Made by a program: the position numbers and the translations under genes. Shown here one piece after another: positions 49,471 through 58,594 of a stretch of DNA of 64,000 nucleotides (position 1 is its first letter; the number at the start of each line of letters is the position of its first letter). The DNA comes from Flavobacterium cheniae (GTDB taxonomy: Bacteria; Bacteroidota; Bacteroidia; Flavobacteriales; Flavobacteriaceae), in assembly GCF_004363695.1 (NCBI RefSeq), contig NZ_SNZC01000006.1, positions 1 through 64,000 of the forward strand, given 5' to 3'. The notes below the pieces were generated by a model. It was not told the DNA's origin. It ran no database searches and saw only the letters and a program-made list of their open reading frames with translations.

Positions 49471-50646
49471 TTACTCTTTTCTATACTTCTTCGTTTCCTC
49501 AAAAACATGTTCTAAAATTTTAGCGTCTTCTTCGGTGAATTCTACATGACGGCGACTCATTACAATTTTAGCGGTTTCGAAAGCTTTTTTAGTGATGTAA
49601 GTGGTGAATCCAGAAGCACCACCCCATGAGAAACTTGGTACAAAATTTCTTGGAAATCCTGAACCAAAAATATTCGTTGAAACGCCAACAACTGTTCCTG
49701 TATTAAACATCGTATTGATACCACATTTACTGTGATCGCCCATCATTAATCCGCAAAATTGTAAGCCTGTGCGTGCAAAACCTTCCGTTTCATAACTCCA
49801 CAAACGCACTTCTTCATAGTTGTTTTTTAAGTTGGAATTATTTGAATCAGCGCCAATGTTACACCATTCTCCTAAAACGGAATTTCCTAAAAACCCATCA
49901 TGTCCTTTATTAGAATAACCAAATAAAACCGAGTTATTTACTTCTCCACCAATGCGACAATGTGGACCAACAGTTGTTGCTCCGTAAACTTTTGTTGCTA
50001 ATTTCACTTGTGCTTCTTCGCACAAAGCAAATGGTCCACGAATAACCGAACCTTCCATGATTTCCGCATTTTTTCCTATGTAAATTGGACCTGTTGAAGC
50101 GTTTAACGTTACAAATTCCAACTTCGCTCCTTCTTCAATGAAAATGTTTTCAGGTGCAATTACGTTAACGCTTTTTGGAATCGGTTGAGAAAATCTATCT
50201 TCTGTAAGTAATTCGAAATCTTCACGAATAGCCGCATCATTCTTTGCGAAAATATCCCAAGTATTCTCTACTCGTAAAACGTCTCCTTCGTACTCTATTA
50301 ATTCATATTCATCAAAATCGATATCTTCTTGTGTATCATTTGTATGAAAAGCAATGATTTCTTCTCCAAAAAGAATCGCTTCTTTAGGATTCAAATTTTG
50401 AACCATATCAATTAAAATCGGATTGGGTAAAAAAGAAGCGTTAATCATAACATTCTGTTCCATTTCTACCATTGGATATTTCTTCATCAAATATTCTTCG
50501 GTAAGCGTTGTGGTGGTATAACCTAGATATTTTTCCCACTTTTCTCGAATTGTTAAAATTCCGATACGAATATCAGCCACTGGACGAGTAAAAGTAAAAG
50601 GAAGTAACGCATTGCGAACGGTTCCGTCAAAAAGTATATAGTTCAT
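49471..50646 (-). CDS. GlmU-like nucleotidyltransferase / left-handed beta-helix protein
   Basis: A 391-residue protein of the kind annotated GlmU family in Bacteroidota. The first half (about 1-165) resembles a sugar nucleotidyltransferase but has lost the usual GGxGTRL pyrophosphorylase loop. It starts MNYILFDGTVRNALLPFTFTRP in pieces. The second half is a left-handed beta-helix of hexapeptide repeats: IGKNAEIMEGSVIRGPF, GATTVGPHCRIGGEVNNSVLFG, LGEWCNIGADSNNSNLKNNY, MMGDHSKCGINTMFNTGTVVG. It probably acylates or transfers to a sugar nucleotide, but the exact reaction is not known to me. It is single, with a terminator-like hairpin upstream at 50713. Confidence 0.85.
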   Translation of the reverse strand: MNYILFDGTVRNALLPFTFTRPVADIRIGILTIREKWEKYLGYTTTTLTEEYLMKKYPMVEMEQNVMINASFLPNPILIDMVQNLNPKEAILFGEEIIAFHTNDTQEDIDFDEYELIEYEGDVLRVENTWDIFAKNDAAIREDFELLTEDRFSQPIPKSVNVIAPENIFIEEGAKLEFVTLNASTGPIYIGKNAEIMEGSVIRGPFALCEEAQVKLATKVYGATTVGPHCRIGGEVNNSVLFGYSNKGHDGFLGNSVLGEWCNIGADSNNSNLKNNYEEVRLWSYETEGFARTGLQFCGLMMGDHSKCGINTMFNTGTVVGVSTNIFGSGFPRNFVPSFSWGGASGFTTYITKKAFETAKIVMSRRHVEFTEEDAKILEHVFEETKKYRKE

Positions 50647-50712
50647 TATGTTGAATTGTTAAAGTGATGAATTGTTTAAAACAATACTCAAAAGTAGGAA
50701 GATTTAGGCAAT

Positions 50713-50741
50713 AAAAAAAGCCTCACCTAAGTGAAGCTTTT
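50713..50741 (-). terminator. Terminator after rpmE2
   Basis: AAAAGCCTCAC-CTAA-GTGAAGCTTTT with one mismatch. On the minus strand it follows the rpmE2 stop at 50765 and is followed by T. Confidence 0.75.
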
Positions 50742-50764
50742 CTCTATTTTGAAAAAGCGAAAAA

Positions 50765-51016
50765 TTATTTAGCTTTTTTAGCGTATTTGCTGTTGAATTT
50801 ATCAATACGACCTGCAGTATCAATAAGTTTAGATTTACCTGTGTAAAAAGGGTGAGACGTTCTAGAAATCTCCATTTTGAAAACTGGATACTCAACACCT
50901 TCGTGAGTAATAGTTTCTTTAGTTTCTACTGTAGATTTAGTGATAAAAACATCTTCATTTGACATGTCTTTAAAAGCAACTAATCTGTAATTTTCTGGGT
51001 GAATACCTTTTTTCAT
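50765..51016 (-). CDS. rpmE2: 50S ribosomal protein L31, type B
   Basis: An 83-residue large-subunit protein starting MKKGIHPENYRLVAFKDM. It lacks the four zinc-binding cysteines of type A L31, so it is the zinc-independent B form, and it carries the HPFYTGKSKLIDTAGRIDKFNSKY ending in pieces. In many bacteria the B form replaces the A form under zinc shortage, but in Bacteroidota it is commonly the only one. Its leader (51017-51118) is unusually long for this window and may carry autoregulation. Confidence 0.96.
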   Translation of the reverse strand: MKKGIHPENYRLVAFKDMSNEDVFITKSTVETKETITHEGVEYPVFKMEISRTSHPFYTGKSKLIDTAGRIDKFNSKYAKKAK

Positions 51017-51132
51017 TTTGTAAATCTTTTTATTAAGCGATTATAACTTGTTTCGCGGCTCTACATTAAAAGAGGTGTAAACATTTTATAACCTTTTGGT
51101 TTATAAACTTTTTATTTCAGAGTGCAAAATTA
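51017..51132 (-). promoter_or_regulatory. rpmE2 promoter and leader
   Basis: TAATTTTG (51125-51132, minus) is a -7 box, giving a leader of about 100 bases. It contains a hairpin, GGTTTATAAA/TTTATAACC (51085-51107, one bulge, TTTT loop). L31 genes in other phyla have autoregulatory leaders, but nothing here proves one. Confidence 0.4.
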
Positions 51133-51209
51133 CATTTATTTTTTAATCTAACAATCTTTATGTAACTTTTTTTTATTTTTTATCACTCATATAGAACGAT
51201 TAGAATTCT

Positions 51210-51217
51210 TATATTTG
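51210..51217 (+). promoter_or_regulatory. Promoter -7 box of the DUF4199 operon
   Basis: TATATTTG, 26 bases before the ATG at 51243. It opens a four-gene run to 56316. Confidence 0.55.
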
Positions 51218-51242
51218 TAAATTAATTAAACCAAAACAAACT

Positions 51243-51770
51243 ATGAACGAAATTATTAAAAAGAACGGAATTAACTTTGGTGTTATCACTGGAGTGTTAA
51301 GTGTATTGATTACAACATCAATTTACATTGTCGATTTAGCTTTAATGACAAAATGGTGGTTGGGCATTTCTATTTTAGTTGTCTACATTATTATTGGTTG
51401 TGTTTTATTAGTTAAAACTAAAAAAGATTTAGGCGGTTTTATGAGCTTTAAAGAAGGTTTTACTGTCTATTTCGTCTCAGCACTTATTGGTATTGCAATT
51501 TCTGTTATTTATAATATTTTATTGTTCAACGTTATTGATCCTGAAGCAGCTATCCGATTAAAAGAACTTACACTTGAATCAACTGTTCAAATGTTAGAAA
51601 AATTTGGAACACCAACTTCTGCCATTAAAGAAACAGTAGACAAAATGAAAGATTATAATCAATTTTCAACTATTGAACAATTAAAAGGAAGCATCTGGAG
51701 CATTGTTGGTTCGGCTGTTTTTGGTGCTATTTTAGCTGCTATCTTCAAAAAAGACAAACCTGTATTCTAA
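51243..51770 (+). CDS. DUF4199 membrane protein
   Basis: A 175-residue membrane protein of the Bacteroidota family DUF4199. Four membrane helices lie at about 12-29, 36-54, 76-96 and 150-167, with a soluble helical loop of about 45 residues between the third and fourth (IDPEAAIRLKELTLESTVQML). The loop between helices two and three has the conserved GGFMSFKEGFTVYF. No catalytic motif is known for the family. It is followed after 4 bases by a glycosyltransferase, and from memory this pairing recurs in flavobacteria. Confidence 0.88.
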   Translation: MNEIIKKNGINFGVITGVLSVLITTSIYIVDLALMTKWWLGISILVVYIIIGCVLLVKTKKDLGGFMSFKEGFTVYFVSALIGIAISVIYNILLFNVIDPEAAIRLKELTLESTVQMLEKFGTPTSAIKETVDKMKDYNQFSTIEQLKGSIWSIVGSAVFGAILAAIFKKDKPVF

Positions 51771-51774
51771 ATAA

Positions 51775-52716
51775 ATGAATTTATCTATAGTTATCCCATT
51801 ATTAAACGAACAAGAATCGTTACCCGAGTTACACAATTGGATTGTGAAAGTGATGCAAACGCACAACTATTCATACGAAATCCTATTTATCGATGATGGT
51901 AGTACCGATGCTTCTTGGAATGTTATTTCAAAATTATCTCACGAAAATCCGAATGTAAAAGGTATCCGTTTTCTTAGAAATTATGGAAAATCGCAAGCTT
52001 TACACGCTGGTTTTGCTAAAGCACAAGGTGATGTAGTTATTACCATGGATGCCGATTTACAAGATAGTCCAGATGAAATTCCTGAATTATTCCGTTTAAT
52101 TACAGAAGATAATTATGATTTGATTTCAGGATGGAAGAAAAAACGTTACGATTCAGTTGTAGCGAAAAACATTCCATCTAAATTATTCAATTGGGCTGCT
52201 CGAAAAACGTCTGGAGTTCATTTAAACGATTTCAATTGCGGATTAAAAGCTTACAAAAATATTGTCATCAAAAACATAGAAGTTTCAGGTGAAATGCACC
52301 GTTATATTCCAGTTTTAGCAAAAAATGCAGGATTTGGAAAAATCGGTGAAAAAGTCGTAATTCATCAAGCTAGAAAATACGGAAGTTCTAAATTTGGAAT
52401 GAGTCGTTTTATCAATGGTTTCTTGGATTTAATTACGATTTGGTTTTTATCAACCTTCGGGAAAAGACCAATGCACCTTTTTGGATTATTAGGTTCAATC
52501 ATGTTTGTGATTGGATTTTTATTCGCATTCTATTTAGGAATCGACAAATTATTCATCAACACTTCTGGAAGATTAATCACCGAAAGACCGCAATTTTATT
52601 TGTCGTTAACCGCAATGTTGATTGGAACACAATTATTCTTAGCCGGATTTTTAGGTGAAATTATCCTAAGAACCAAAAACAACGAAGAACGTTATAAGAT
52701 TTCAGAAGTATTATAA
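51775..52716 (+). CDS. Family 2 glycosyltransferase, DPM1/ArnC-like
   Basis: A 313-residue GT-A transferase that probably moves a sugar onto a polyprenyl phosphate or a lipid. It starts MNLSIVIPLLNEQESLPEL and has DDGSTD with the nucleotide-binding Asp40-41, the metal-binding MDADLQDSPDE (Asp92, Asp94) and GFAKAQGDVV before it. LNDFNCGLKAYK and HRYIPVLAKNAGF are typical of the GtrB/ArnC/DPM group. Two C-terminal membrane helices (about 229-252 and 272-290) anchor it, with an amphipathic segment between. It lies between DUF4199 and a phosphohexomutase, and an MsbA-like exporter follows, which would suit glycolipid making. Confidence 0.93.
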   Translation: MNLSIVIPLLNEQESLPELHNWIVKVMQTHNYSYEILFIDDGSTDASWNVISKLSHENPNVKGIRFLRNYGKSQALHAGFAKAQGDVVITMDADLQDSPDEIPELFRLITEDNYDLISGWKKKRYDSVVAKNIPSKLFNWAARKTSGVHLNDFNCGLKAYKNIVIKNIEVSGEMHRYIPVLAKNAGFGKIGEKVVIHQARKYGSSKFGMSRFINGFLDLITIWFLSTFGKRPMHLFGLLGSIMFVIGFLFAFYLGIDKLFINTSGRLITERPQFYLSLTAMLIGTQLFLAGFLGEIILRTKNNEERYKISEVL

Positions 52717-52755
52717 TATATGAGAAAACAATAGTTCTCTCAAAACATACAGATT

Positions 52756-54483
52756 ATGCATATCGAACAAAGTATTTTAAATAAAGTAAACGAGTGGTTA
52801 ACCCCAACATTTGACGAAGCAACTCAAGCAGCTATCGAAGAAATGATGACTTCGGCTCCAAAAGAGTTAGAAGAAAGTTTCTACAAAAACTTAGAGTTTG
52901 GAACCGGTGGAATGCGCGGTGTTATGGGTGTTGGAACCAATCGTATCAACAAATATACATTAGGTAAAAACACACAAGGTTTATCTGATTATTTACATAA
53001 ATCGTTTCCAAATGAGCAATTAAAAGTAGCTATTGCTTATGATTGTCGTCATAACAGTAATACATTGGCTAAAGTAGTAGCTGATGTGTTTTCGGCTAAC
53101 GGAATTAAAGTGTATTTGTTTTCGGATATGCGCCCAACTCCTGAATTATCATTTGCAGTTCGTTATTTGAATTGTCATGTAGGAATTGTGCTGACTGCTT
53201 CTCACAATCCACCAGAATACAACGGATACAAAGTATATTGGCAAGATGGCGGCCAATTAGTTCCACCACAAGATGCTGAAATTATAAAAGTAATCGAAGA
53301 TTTAAAATACAGCGAAATTAAGTTCGAAGCCAACAACGATTTAATTGAATATATTGATACTGAAGTTGACGAAGCTTTCGCAAAATCAACCGTTGAAAAC
53401 GCAAGTTTTAACACACCAACTGAAGCTAAAGCGAATTTAAAAATCGTTTATACTTCGTTGCACGGAACTTCGATAAAAGCCATTCCAAATGTTTTAGCAC
53501 AGGCAGGTTATACTGATGTAAATATTGTTCCAGAACAAGCTGAACCTAATGGCGATTTCCCAACCGTAGTTTCTCCAAATCCAGAAGAACCTGAAGCGTT
53601 GTCAATGGCAATTGCTTTAGCTGAGAAAATAGGTGCTGATATGGTTGTGGGAACTGATCCAGATTCTGATCGTTTAGGTGTTGCCGTTCGTGATTTAGAT
53701 GGAAAAATCAAATTATTGAATGGAAACCAAACCATGGTTATCATGACCGCTTTCTTGTTAGAACAATGGAAACGCGCTGATAAATTCCAAGGAAACGAAT
53801 TCATTGGTTCGACCATTGTTTCTACTCCAATGATGCTGGAATTAGCAGCAGCATATGATGTAGAATGCAAAGTAGGATTAACAGGTTTCAAATGGATTGC
53901 GAAATTCATTAAAGATTTTCCGAATCAGAAATTTGTTGGTGGTGGCGAAGAAAGTTTCGGTTTTATGGTTGGTGATGCCGTTCGTGATAAAGATGCGGTT
54001 GCTGCTATTTTATTAGTTAGTGAAATTGCAGCGCAAGCAAAAGCTTCAGGAAGTTCATTATATCAAGAACTTTTGAATTTATACATTGATTTTGGATTTT
54101 ATAAAGAATCTTTAATTTCGATTACCAAAAAAGGAATTGAAGGCGCAAATGAAATCAAACAAATGATGATTGATTTACGCGAAAATCCGCTAAAAGAAAT
54201 AAACGGTCAACGCGTAATTTGCATCGAAGACTATCAAGCTTCTAAAGGAAAAGATTTTATGAATAATGAAGAATTTGAAATCCATATTCCAAAATCAAAC
54301 GTATTAATTTACTATTTAGAAGATGGAAGTAAAATTTGCGCAAGACCAAGTGGAACAGAACCTAAAATTAAATTCTATTTCAGCGTAAATGGAGTTTTAG
54401 ATACGATTGAAAACGCTGAATCATTAGAAAAAGAATTAGATAACAAAATTGCAGGAATTATTTCGGCAATGAAATTAAACTAA
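52756..54483 (+). CDS. Phospho-sugar mutase (PGM/PMM family)
   Basis: Interconverts sugar 1-phosphate and 6-phosphate, usually glucose or mannose. The 575-residue enzyme starts with the long-form N-terminus and has the active-site serine in TASHNPPEYNGYKVYW (Ser149), the metal-binding DPDSDRLG, the sugar-binding GGGEESFG and the C-terminal phosphate-binding RPSGTEPK. The long form with FGTGGMRGVMGVGTNRIN in pieces is the type called phosphoglucomutase/phosphomannomutase in Bacteroidota. Its stop codon is directly adjacent to the ATG of the ABC transporter, so both are co-translated. Confidence 0.94.
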   Translation: MHIEQSILNKVNEWLTPTFDEATQAAIEEMMTSAPKELEESFYKNLEFGTGGMRGVMGVGTNRINKYTLGKNTQGLSDYLHKSFPNEQLKVAIAYDCRHNSNTLAKVVADVFSANGIKVYLFSDMRPTPELSFAVRYLNCHVGIVLTASHNPPEYNGYKVYWQDGGQLVPPQDAEIIKVIEDLKYSEIKFEANNDLIEYIDTEVDEAFAKSTVENASFNTPTEAKANLKIVYTSLHGTSIKAIPNVLAQAGYTDVNIVPEQAEPNGDFPTVVSPNPEEPEALSMAIALAEKIGADMVVGTDPDSDRLGVAVRDLDGKIKLLNGNQTMVIMTAFLLEQWKRADKFQGNEFIGSTIVSTPMMLELAAAYDVECKVGLTGFKWIAKFIKDFPNQKFVGGGEESFGFMVGDAVRDKDAVAAILLVSEIAAQAKASGSSLYQELLNLYIDFGFYKESLISITKKGIEGANEIKQMMIDLRENPLKEINGQRVICIEDYQASKGKDFMNNEEFEIHIPKSNVLIYYLEDGSKICARPSGTEPKIKFYFSVNGVLDTIENAESLEKELDNKIAGIISAMKLN

Positions 54484-56316
54484 ATGGACGAAAATTTAAA
54501 AAAACTTATTCCTTTTGCTAAAAAGTACAAGTATGACGTTGTTGGTAATATTTCGTTCAATATTTTGTATGCTTTATTTGGGACGTTAGGAATGGTCTTT
54601 ATCATGCCAGTTCTTTCTGTTTTATTTGACGAAAAAAAAACAGGTAAAGTTGAACTGCCAAAATACGATGGAATAATTAATGCAATAAGCAATTGGCAAG
54701 AATATATTGCCTATTATGTAAATCAATATTCTATTGAATATGGTATACAATATGGACTAATGCTTACGGTAGCTTTAGTATTAATAACCTTTTTACTTAA
54801 AAACCTATCTAATTATTTAGCATTACAACACTTAACTAAAGTTAAAACAGGAGTTCTACGTGATTTACGTGAAAAAATGTTTAATAAAATTGTTTCATTA
54901 CCTGTTTCCTATTATTCTGAAAAAAGAAAAGGTGATGTAATGGCGCGAATGCTTGGTGATGTAAACGAAGTTCAAAATTCATTTTTTATGGTTTTAGAAC
55001 TTATCGTTAAAGAACCTCTGACTATTTTGTTTTCGTTAATTGCTATGATTTCAATTAGTTGGAAATTAACAGTTTTCGTATTTGTTTTTATTCCCATTTC
55101 TGGATTCGTTATTTCAAAAATTGGTAAAAGCTTAAAATCAAAATCAAGTAGAGCCCAACAAGAAAACGGCTATTTAATTTCGATAGTAGAAGAAAGTTTA
55201 GGTGGTTTAAAAGTAGTCAAAAGCTACAATGCCGAAAACTATTTTGCTAAAACTTTCAACGATTCCATCAATCGTTTATACCAATTAACAATCTTAATTG
55301 GAAAGAAAAATAATTTAGCCTCTCCGATGAGTGAATTTATGGGAATTTTAGTTATTGGCGTATTATTAGTTTATGGAGGAAACCTAGTTTTAGTTGAAGG
55401 ATCTTTAAAAGGATCTAATTTTATTACCTATATAGGCTTAGCTTATAACATTTTAACTCCAGCTAAAGCAATTTCAAAAGCTTCTTATTCTGTAAAAAAC
55501 GGTTTAGCCGCTGCAGAACGCGTATTCGAAATTTTAGAAGTTGAAAATACAATTACCAACAAACCAAATGCAATTGTAAAAGAATCTTTCAACGAAAAAA
55601 TCAGTATTGAAAACATCAATTTTAGATATGCTGAAGAAAATGTGTTGAAAAACTTCTCTTTGGAAATTCCGAAAGGAAAAACAGTAGCTTTGGTTGGGCA
55701 ATCAGGTTCTGGAAAAAGTACGATTGCGAATTTATTGACACGTTTTTATGATGTACAAGAAGGAACCGTAAAAATCGATGGAATCGACATCAAGGATATG
55801 ACGTTAGAATCGCTTCGAGATTTAATGGGATTGGTTACACAAGATTCGATTTTATTTAACGATTCGATTAAAAACAATATTCGTTTAGGAAAACAAGATG
55901 CAACAGATGAGGAAATTATTGCGGCTTTAAAAGTCGCTAATGCCTACGAATTCGTTTCTGCTTTACCTAACGGAATTGAAACCAATATTGGTGATGCTGG
56001 TGGAAAACTTTCGGGCGGACAAAAACAACGTTTATCGATTGCGAGAGCCGTTTTGAAAAATCCACCGATTATGATTCTAGATGAAGCAACTTCAGCTTTA
56101 GATACCGAAAGTGAAAAGTTTGTTCAAGTGGCATTAGAAAATATGATGCAAAATAGAACTTCGATAGTAATTGCGCACCGTTTATCTACCATTCAAAAAG
56201 CGGATAAAATTGTGGTAATGCACAAAGGTGAAATCGTGGAACAAGGAACACATGACGAATTATTAGCTTTAAACGGAACGTATTCGAAGTTAGTGATGAT
56301 GCAGAGTTTCGAGTAA
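54484..56316 (+). CDS. MsbA-like ABC transporter, fused permease and ATPase
   Basis: A 610-residue half transporter that should act as a homodimer to flip or export a lipid or other hydrophobic molecule. The membrane part (about 1-340) has six helices, and the ATPase part shows Walker A VGQSGSGKST near 410, the Q-loop VTQDSILFND, the signature LSGGQKQRLSIARA, Walker B IMILDEATSALD and the H-loop IAHRLSTI, all complete. The neighbours (glycosyltransferase, hexose mutase) favour a glycolipid or lipid A-type substrate, by context only. It ends the run that began at 51243. Confidence 0.94.
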   Translation: MDENLKKLIPFAKKYKYDVVGNISFNILYALFGTLGMVFIMPVLSVLFDEKKTGKVELPKYDGIINAISNWQEYIAYYVNQYSIEYGIQYGLMLTVALVLITFLLKNLSNYLALQHLTKVKTGVLRDLREKMFNKIVSLPVSYYSEKRKGDVMARMLGDVNEVQNSFFMVLELIVKEPLTILFSLIAMISISWKLTVFVFVFIPISGFVISKIGKSLKSKSSRAQQENGYLISIVEESLGGLKVVKSYNAENYFAKTFNDSINRLYQLTILIGKKNNLASPMSEFMGILVIGVLLVYGGNLVLVEGSLKGSNFITYIGLAYNILTPAKAISKASYSVKNGLAAAERVFEILEVENTITNKPNAIVKESFNEKISIENINFRYAEENVLKNFSLEIPKGKTVALVGQSGSGKSTIANLLTRFYDVQEGTVKIDGIDIKDMTLESLRDLMGLVTQDSILFNDSIKNNIRLGKQDATDEEIIAALKVANAYEFVSALPNGIETNIGDAGGKLSGGQKQRLSIARAVLKNPPIMILDEATSALDTESEKFVQVALENMMQNRTSIVIAHRLSTIQKADKIVVMHKGEIVEQGTHDELLALNGTYSKLVMMQSFE

Positions 56317-56396
56317 AAGTTAGAAGTTGGGAGATGGAAGTTAGGAGTTTAGAAATGTGAATAAAACTAATTGCTGATTTAAACAGATTTTTAAAT

Positions 56397-56421
56397 TTTA
56401 AACATATAAGTCATATAAGTT
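56397..56421. repeat. Third copy of the TTAAACATATAAG repeat
   Basis: TTAAACATATAAGTCATATAAG with its TTTT, matching the copies at 449 and 554. Bases 56422-56544 add a short GAACTTGAATTTT tandem (56506-56540). No gene. Confidence 0.5.
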
Positions 56422-56544
56422 TTTAAAGTTGAGTATCTTTATGAATTAAGTTCATTTAAGTCTTACACAAACTTGCCATTCCGACAGGAATCTCTTTCAT
56501 TATTGAATTTTGAACTTGAACTTGAATTTTGAACTTGAATAATA

Positions 56545-57246
56545 ATGTACATAAACAGCTCAAATATTACGTTACCCGATGACAATGATACCATTGTTTG
56601 GAAATATTTGGACTTGTCTAAATTTTTAGACATGTTGTTGTCGCGTCAGTTATTTATGTCGCGTTCTGATAAGTTTGAAGACCAATATGAAGGCACATTT
56701 TCGGAACCTACTTTTGAGGAAATCAAGAAAATTGCTGCTAACAATCCGAAGTTTTTAGACAATTACAAATCGCATCGTGAAAAAGTAGTGGTTAGCAGTT
56801 GGCACATTAACGAATACGAATCGTTTGCGATGTGGCAAATTTTCACCCAAAACACGGAAGGTTTGGCTATTCAAACTACTATTGGCAGATTAAAAGAAGC
56901 CTTACTTCCTGAGAAAAAAACGGAGCAATACATTGGAGCCGTAAATTATATCGATTACAAAAAGGAGTTTATTCCGTTTGATGATACGTTTTTTCCATTT
57001 TTGTTTAAACGAAAAAGTTTTCAGTACGAAAGAGAAATTCGCATTATTTCTGACGTTACCAATAACGGAATGAAAATCGACAACGGATTAAAAGTAGATG
57101 TAAACCTAAACCAACTAATTGAAAAAATCTACATTCACCCAAAAAGTGAAAACTGGTATAAAAATTTGGTAATTGAATTGGTTTCTAAATTAGGATTTGA
57201 TTTTGAAATTGAAAAATCGGATTTAGAGAGTGATATTTTGATTTAG
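56545..57246 (+). CDS. DUF2971 protein
   Basis: A 233-residue soluble protein of DUF2971. The family pattern is WKYLDLSKFLDMLLSRQLFMSR, SDKFEDQYEGTF, VVVSSWHINEYESFAMWQIF with its conserved SSWH and W, NTEGLAIQTTIGRLKEAL, and a C-terminal FKRKSFQYEREIRII and KIYIHPKSE. No signal peptide, so it is cytoplasmic. The biochemical role is not known. Members are patchy across bacteria and often lie in accessory regions, and repeats flank this gene on both sides. The start at 56545 is the first ATG. Confidence 0.85.
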   Translation: MYINSSNITLPDDNDTIVWKYLDLSKFLDMLLSRQLFMSRSDKFEDQYEGTFSEPTFEEIKKIAANNPKFLDNYKSHREKVVVSSWHINEYESFAMWQIFTQNTEGLAIQTTIGRLKEALLPEKKTEQYIGAVNYIDYKKEFIPFDDTFFPFLFKRKSFQYEREIRIISDVTNNGMKIDNGLKVDVNLNQLIEKIYIHPKSENWYKNLVIELVSKLGFDFEIEKSDLESDILI

Positions 57247-57251
57247 AGTTG

Positions 57252-57306
57252 GAACGCGGATAAAACTGATTCGCCAAGCGAAACGCGGATTGAAACTGAT
57301 TTTTCC
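57252..57306. repeat. Partial copy of the 22808-type dispersed repeat
   Basis: AACGCGGATAAAACTGATTC, GCGAAACGCGGATTGAAACTG, then ATTTTT, closely matching the left arm at 22809-22861. Only one arm is present, so it cannot fold as the full element does. Confidence 0.55.
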
Positions 57307-57322
57307 TTCATTTTTGATTTTG

Positions 57323-57575
<253 letters not shown>

Positions 57576-57582
57576 ATTGAAA

Positions 57583-57834
57583 TTATGATTTTGTTTTACT
57601 CAAAAATAATTTTGAGAATAGAATTACAACAATAAAAAAAATAAAAAATAAAATCGTTAAATAAAGAAAATATTCTTGTTGTTTACATAAATTATTACCA
57701 GAAACATTAGAAATACATTCTCCAGGTTCAACTTCGTACTTAAGGCTTATTCCAGTATTAATTCTTGCGTAAGAAAAAAGTACAATTCCAGCAAATGAAA
57801 GGAACAACAACGCAAAATAAATTAATCTCTTCAT
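57583..57834 (-). CDS. Small two-helix membrane protein
   Basis: An 83-residue protein with one membrane helix at about 5-22 (IYFALLFLSFAGIVLFSY) and one at about 55-75 (FLYLTILFFIFFIVVILFS). The loop between holds two cysteines (PGECISNVSGNNLCKQQ), which could form a disulfide outside the membrane. I do not recognise it. It lies 7 bases downstream of a lipoprotein gene on the same strand, so both are probably transcribed together. Confidence 0.65.
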   Translation of the reverse strand: MKRLIYFALLFLSFAGIVLFSYARINTGISLKYEVEPGECISNVSGNNLCKQQEYFLYLTILFFIFFIVVILFSKLFLSKTKS

Positions 57835-57841
57835 TATTAAT

Positions 57842-58555
57842 CTAATTAGGAGTATACATTTCCACTTTCCACTCGTCTGCTAACAAGTTTACATAGTGAT
57901 AATGTACTTTATCATTTTTGTCAAATGCGCCGTTTTTGTTGATGTCTTCGATACATCTAAAATATAAACGGTTTTGTGCTTCAATAATGTTCCAATCTAT
58001 TAATTCTTGAAATTCTTCTGAAAGTTTCGTGAGATTTTCGCCACTTGCCGTACTCAAATACAGTGATTTGATGTCGTTTTGATTGATTTTACCGTCTTTA
58101 TTGGTATCCGCATCAACCAATGTATAAGCAATAATTTGTTTCTTGGTTTTTGAAGCAATTCCGTCTAAAAAAGTAGCAGTTTGAATTTGAATTTTTTTAT
58201 CGGTTAAAGGTTTTACATTCGTAGAATCAATATGTTGAAAATTCAAATTATCAAAATATCCTGTAATTTCAAATCGGTTATAATTTGAAATCGCATAACT
58301 TACTTGGTTCGTTTTACTACTTCCGTATGCTCTACTATCGGTATCATACACACGAATATCGCCTACTGGATGAATCAAATATTTCGTTCCTTCCATCAAA
58401 ATAGGCAAATCGGCAACTTTAAAAGACGTAGTATCTCTTGCGGTATTTTCTACCTTAGATTTTCCATCTTCGTAAATTACTTTTGGTGTTTCCTTTTCTT
58501 GCTTGCAACTGATAAGTGTAGTTAGCAAAACTATTGATGTGATAATGCGTTTCAT
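57842..58555 (-). CDS. Lipoprotein with two EF-hand-type calcium loops
   Basis: A 237-residue lipoprotein read from ATG 58555 (MKRIITSIVLLTTLISC), with lipobox LISC and Cys17. The frame is open 12 codons further but those precede the signal. Residues 150-161 (DTNKDGKINQND) and 204-215 (DINKNGAFDKND) each fit the EF-hand or dockerin-like calcium loop at all ligand positions. The rest is beta-rich and unrecognised (VGDIRVYDTDSRAYG, FEITGYFDNLNFQ). A calcium-binding envelope protein is a fair reading. It lies 39 bases downstream of a TonB-dependent receptor and may depend on it, though a tie is not proven. Confidence 0.75.
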   Translation of the reverse strand: MKRIITSIVLLTTLISCKQEKETPKVIYEDGKSKVENTARDTTSFKVADLPILMEGTKYLIHPVGDIRVYDTDSRAYGSSKTNQVSYAISNYNRFEITGYFDNLNFQHIDSTNVKPLTDKKIQIQTATFLDGIASKTKKQIIAYTLVDADTNKDGKINQNDIKSLYLSTASGENLTKLSEEFQELIDWNIIEAQNRLYFRCIEDINKNGAFDKNDKVHYHYVNLLADEWKVEMYTPN

Positions 58556-58594
58556 GGAAAAGTATTTATAGTCAAATATACTAAAAAACATTGA

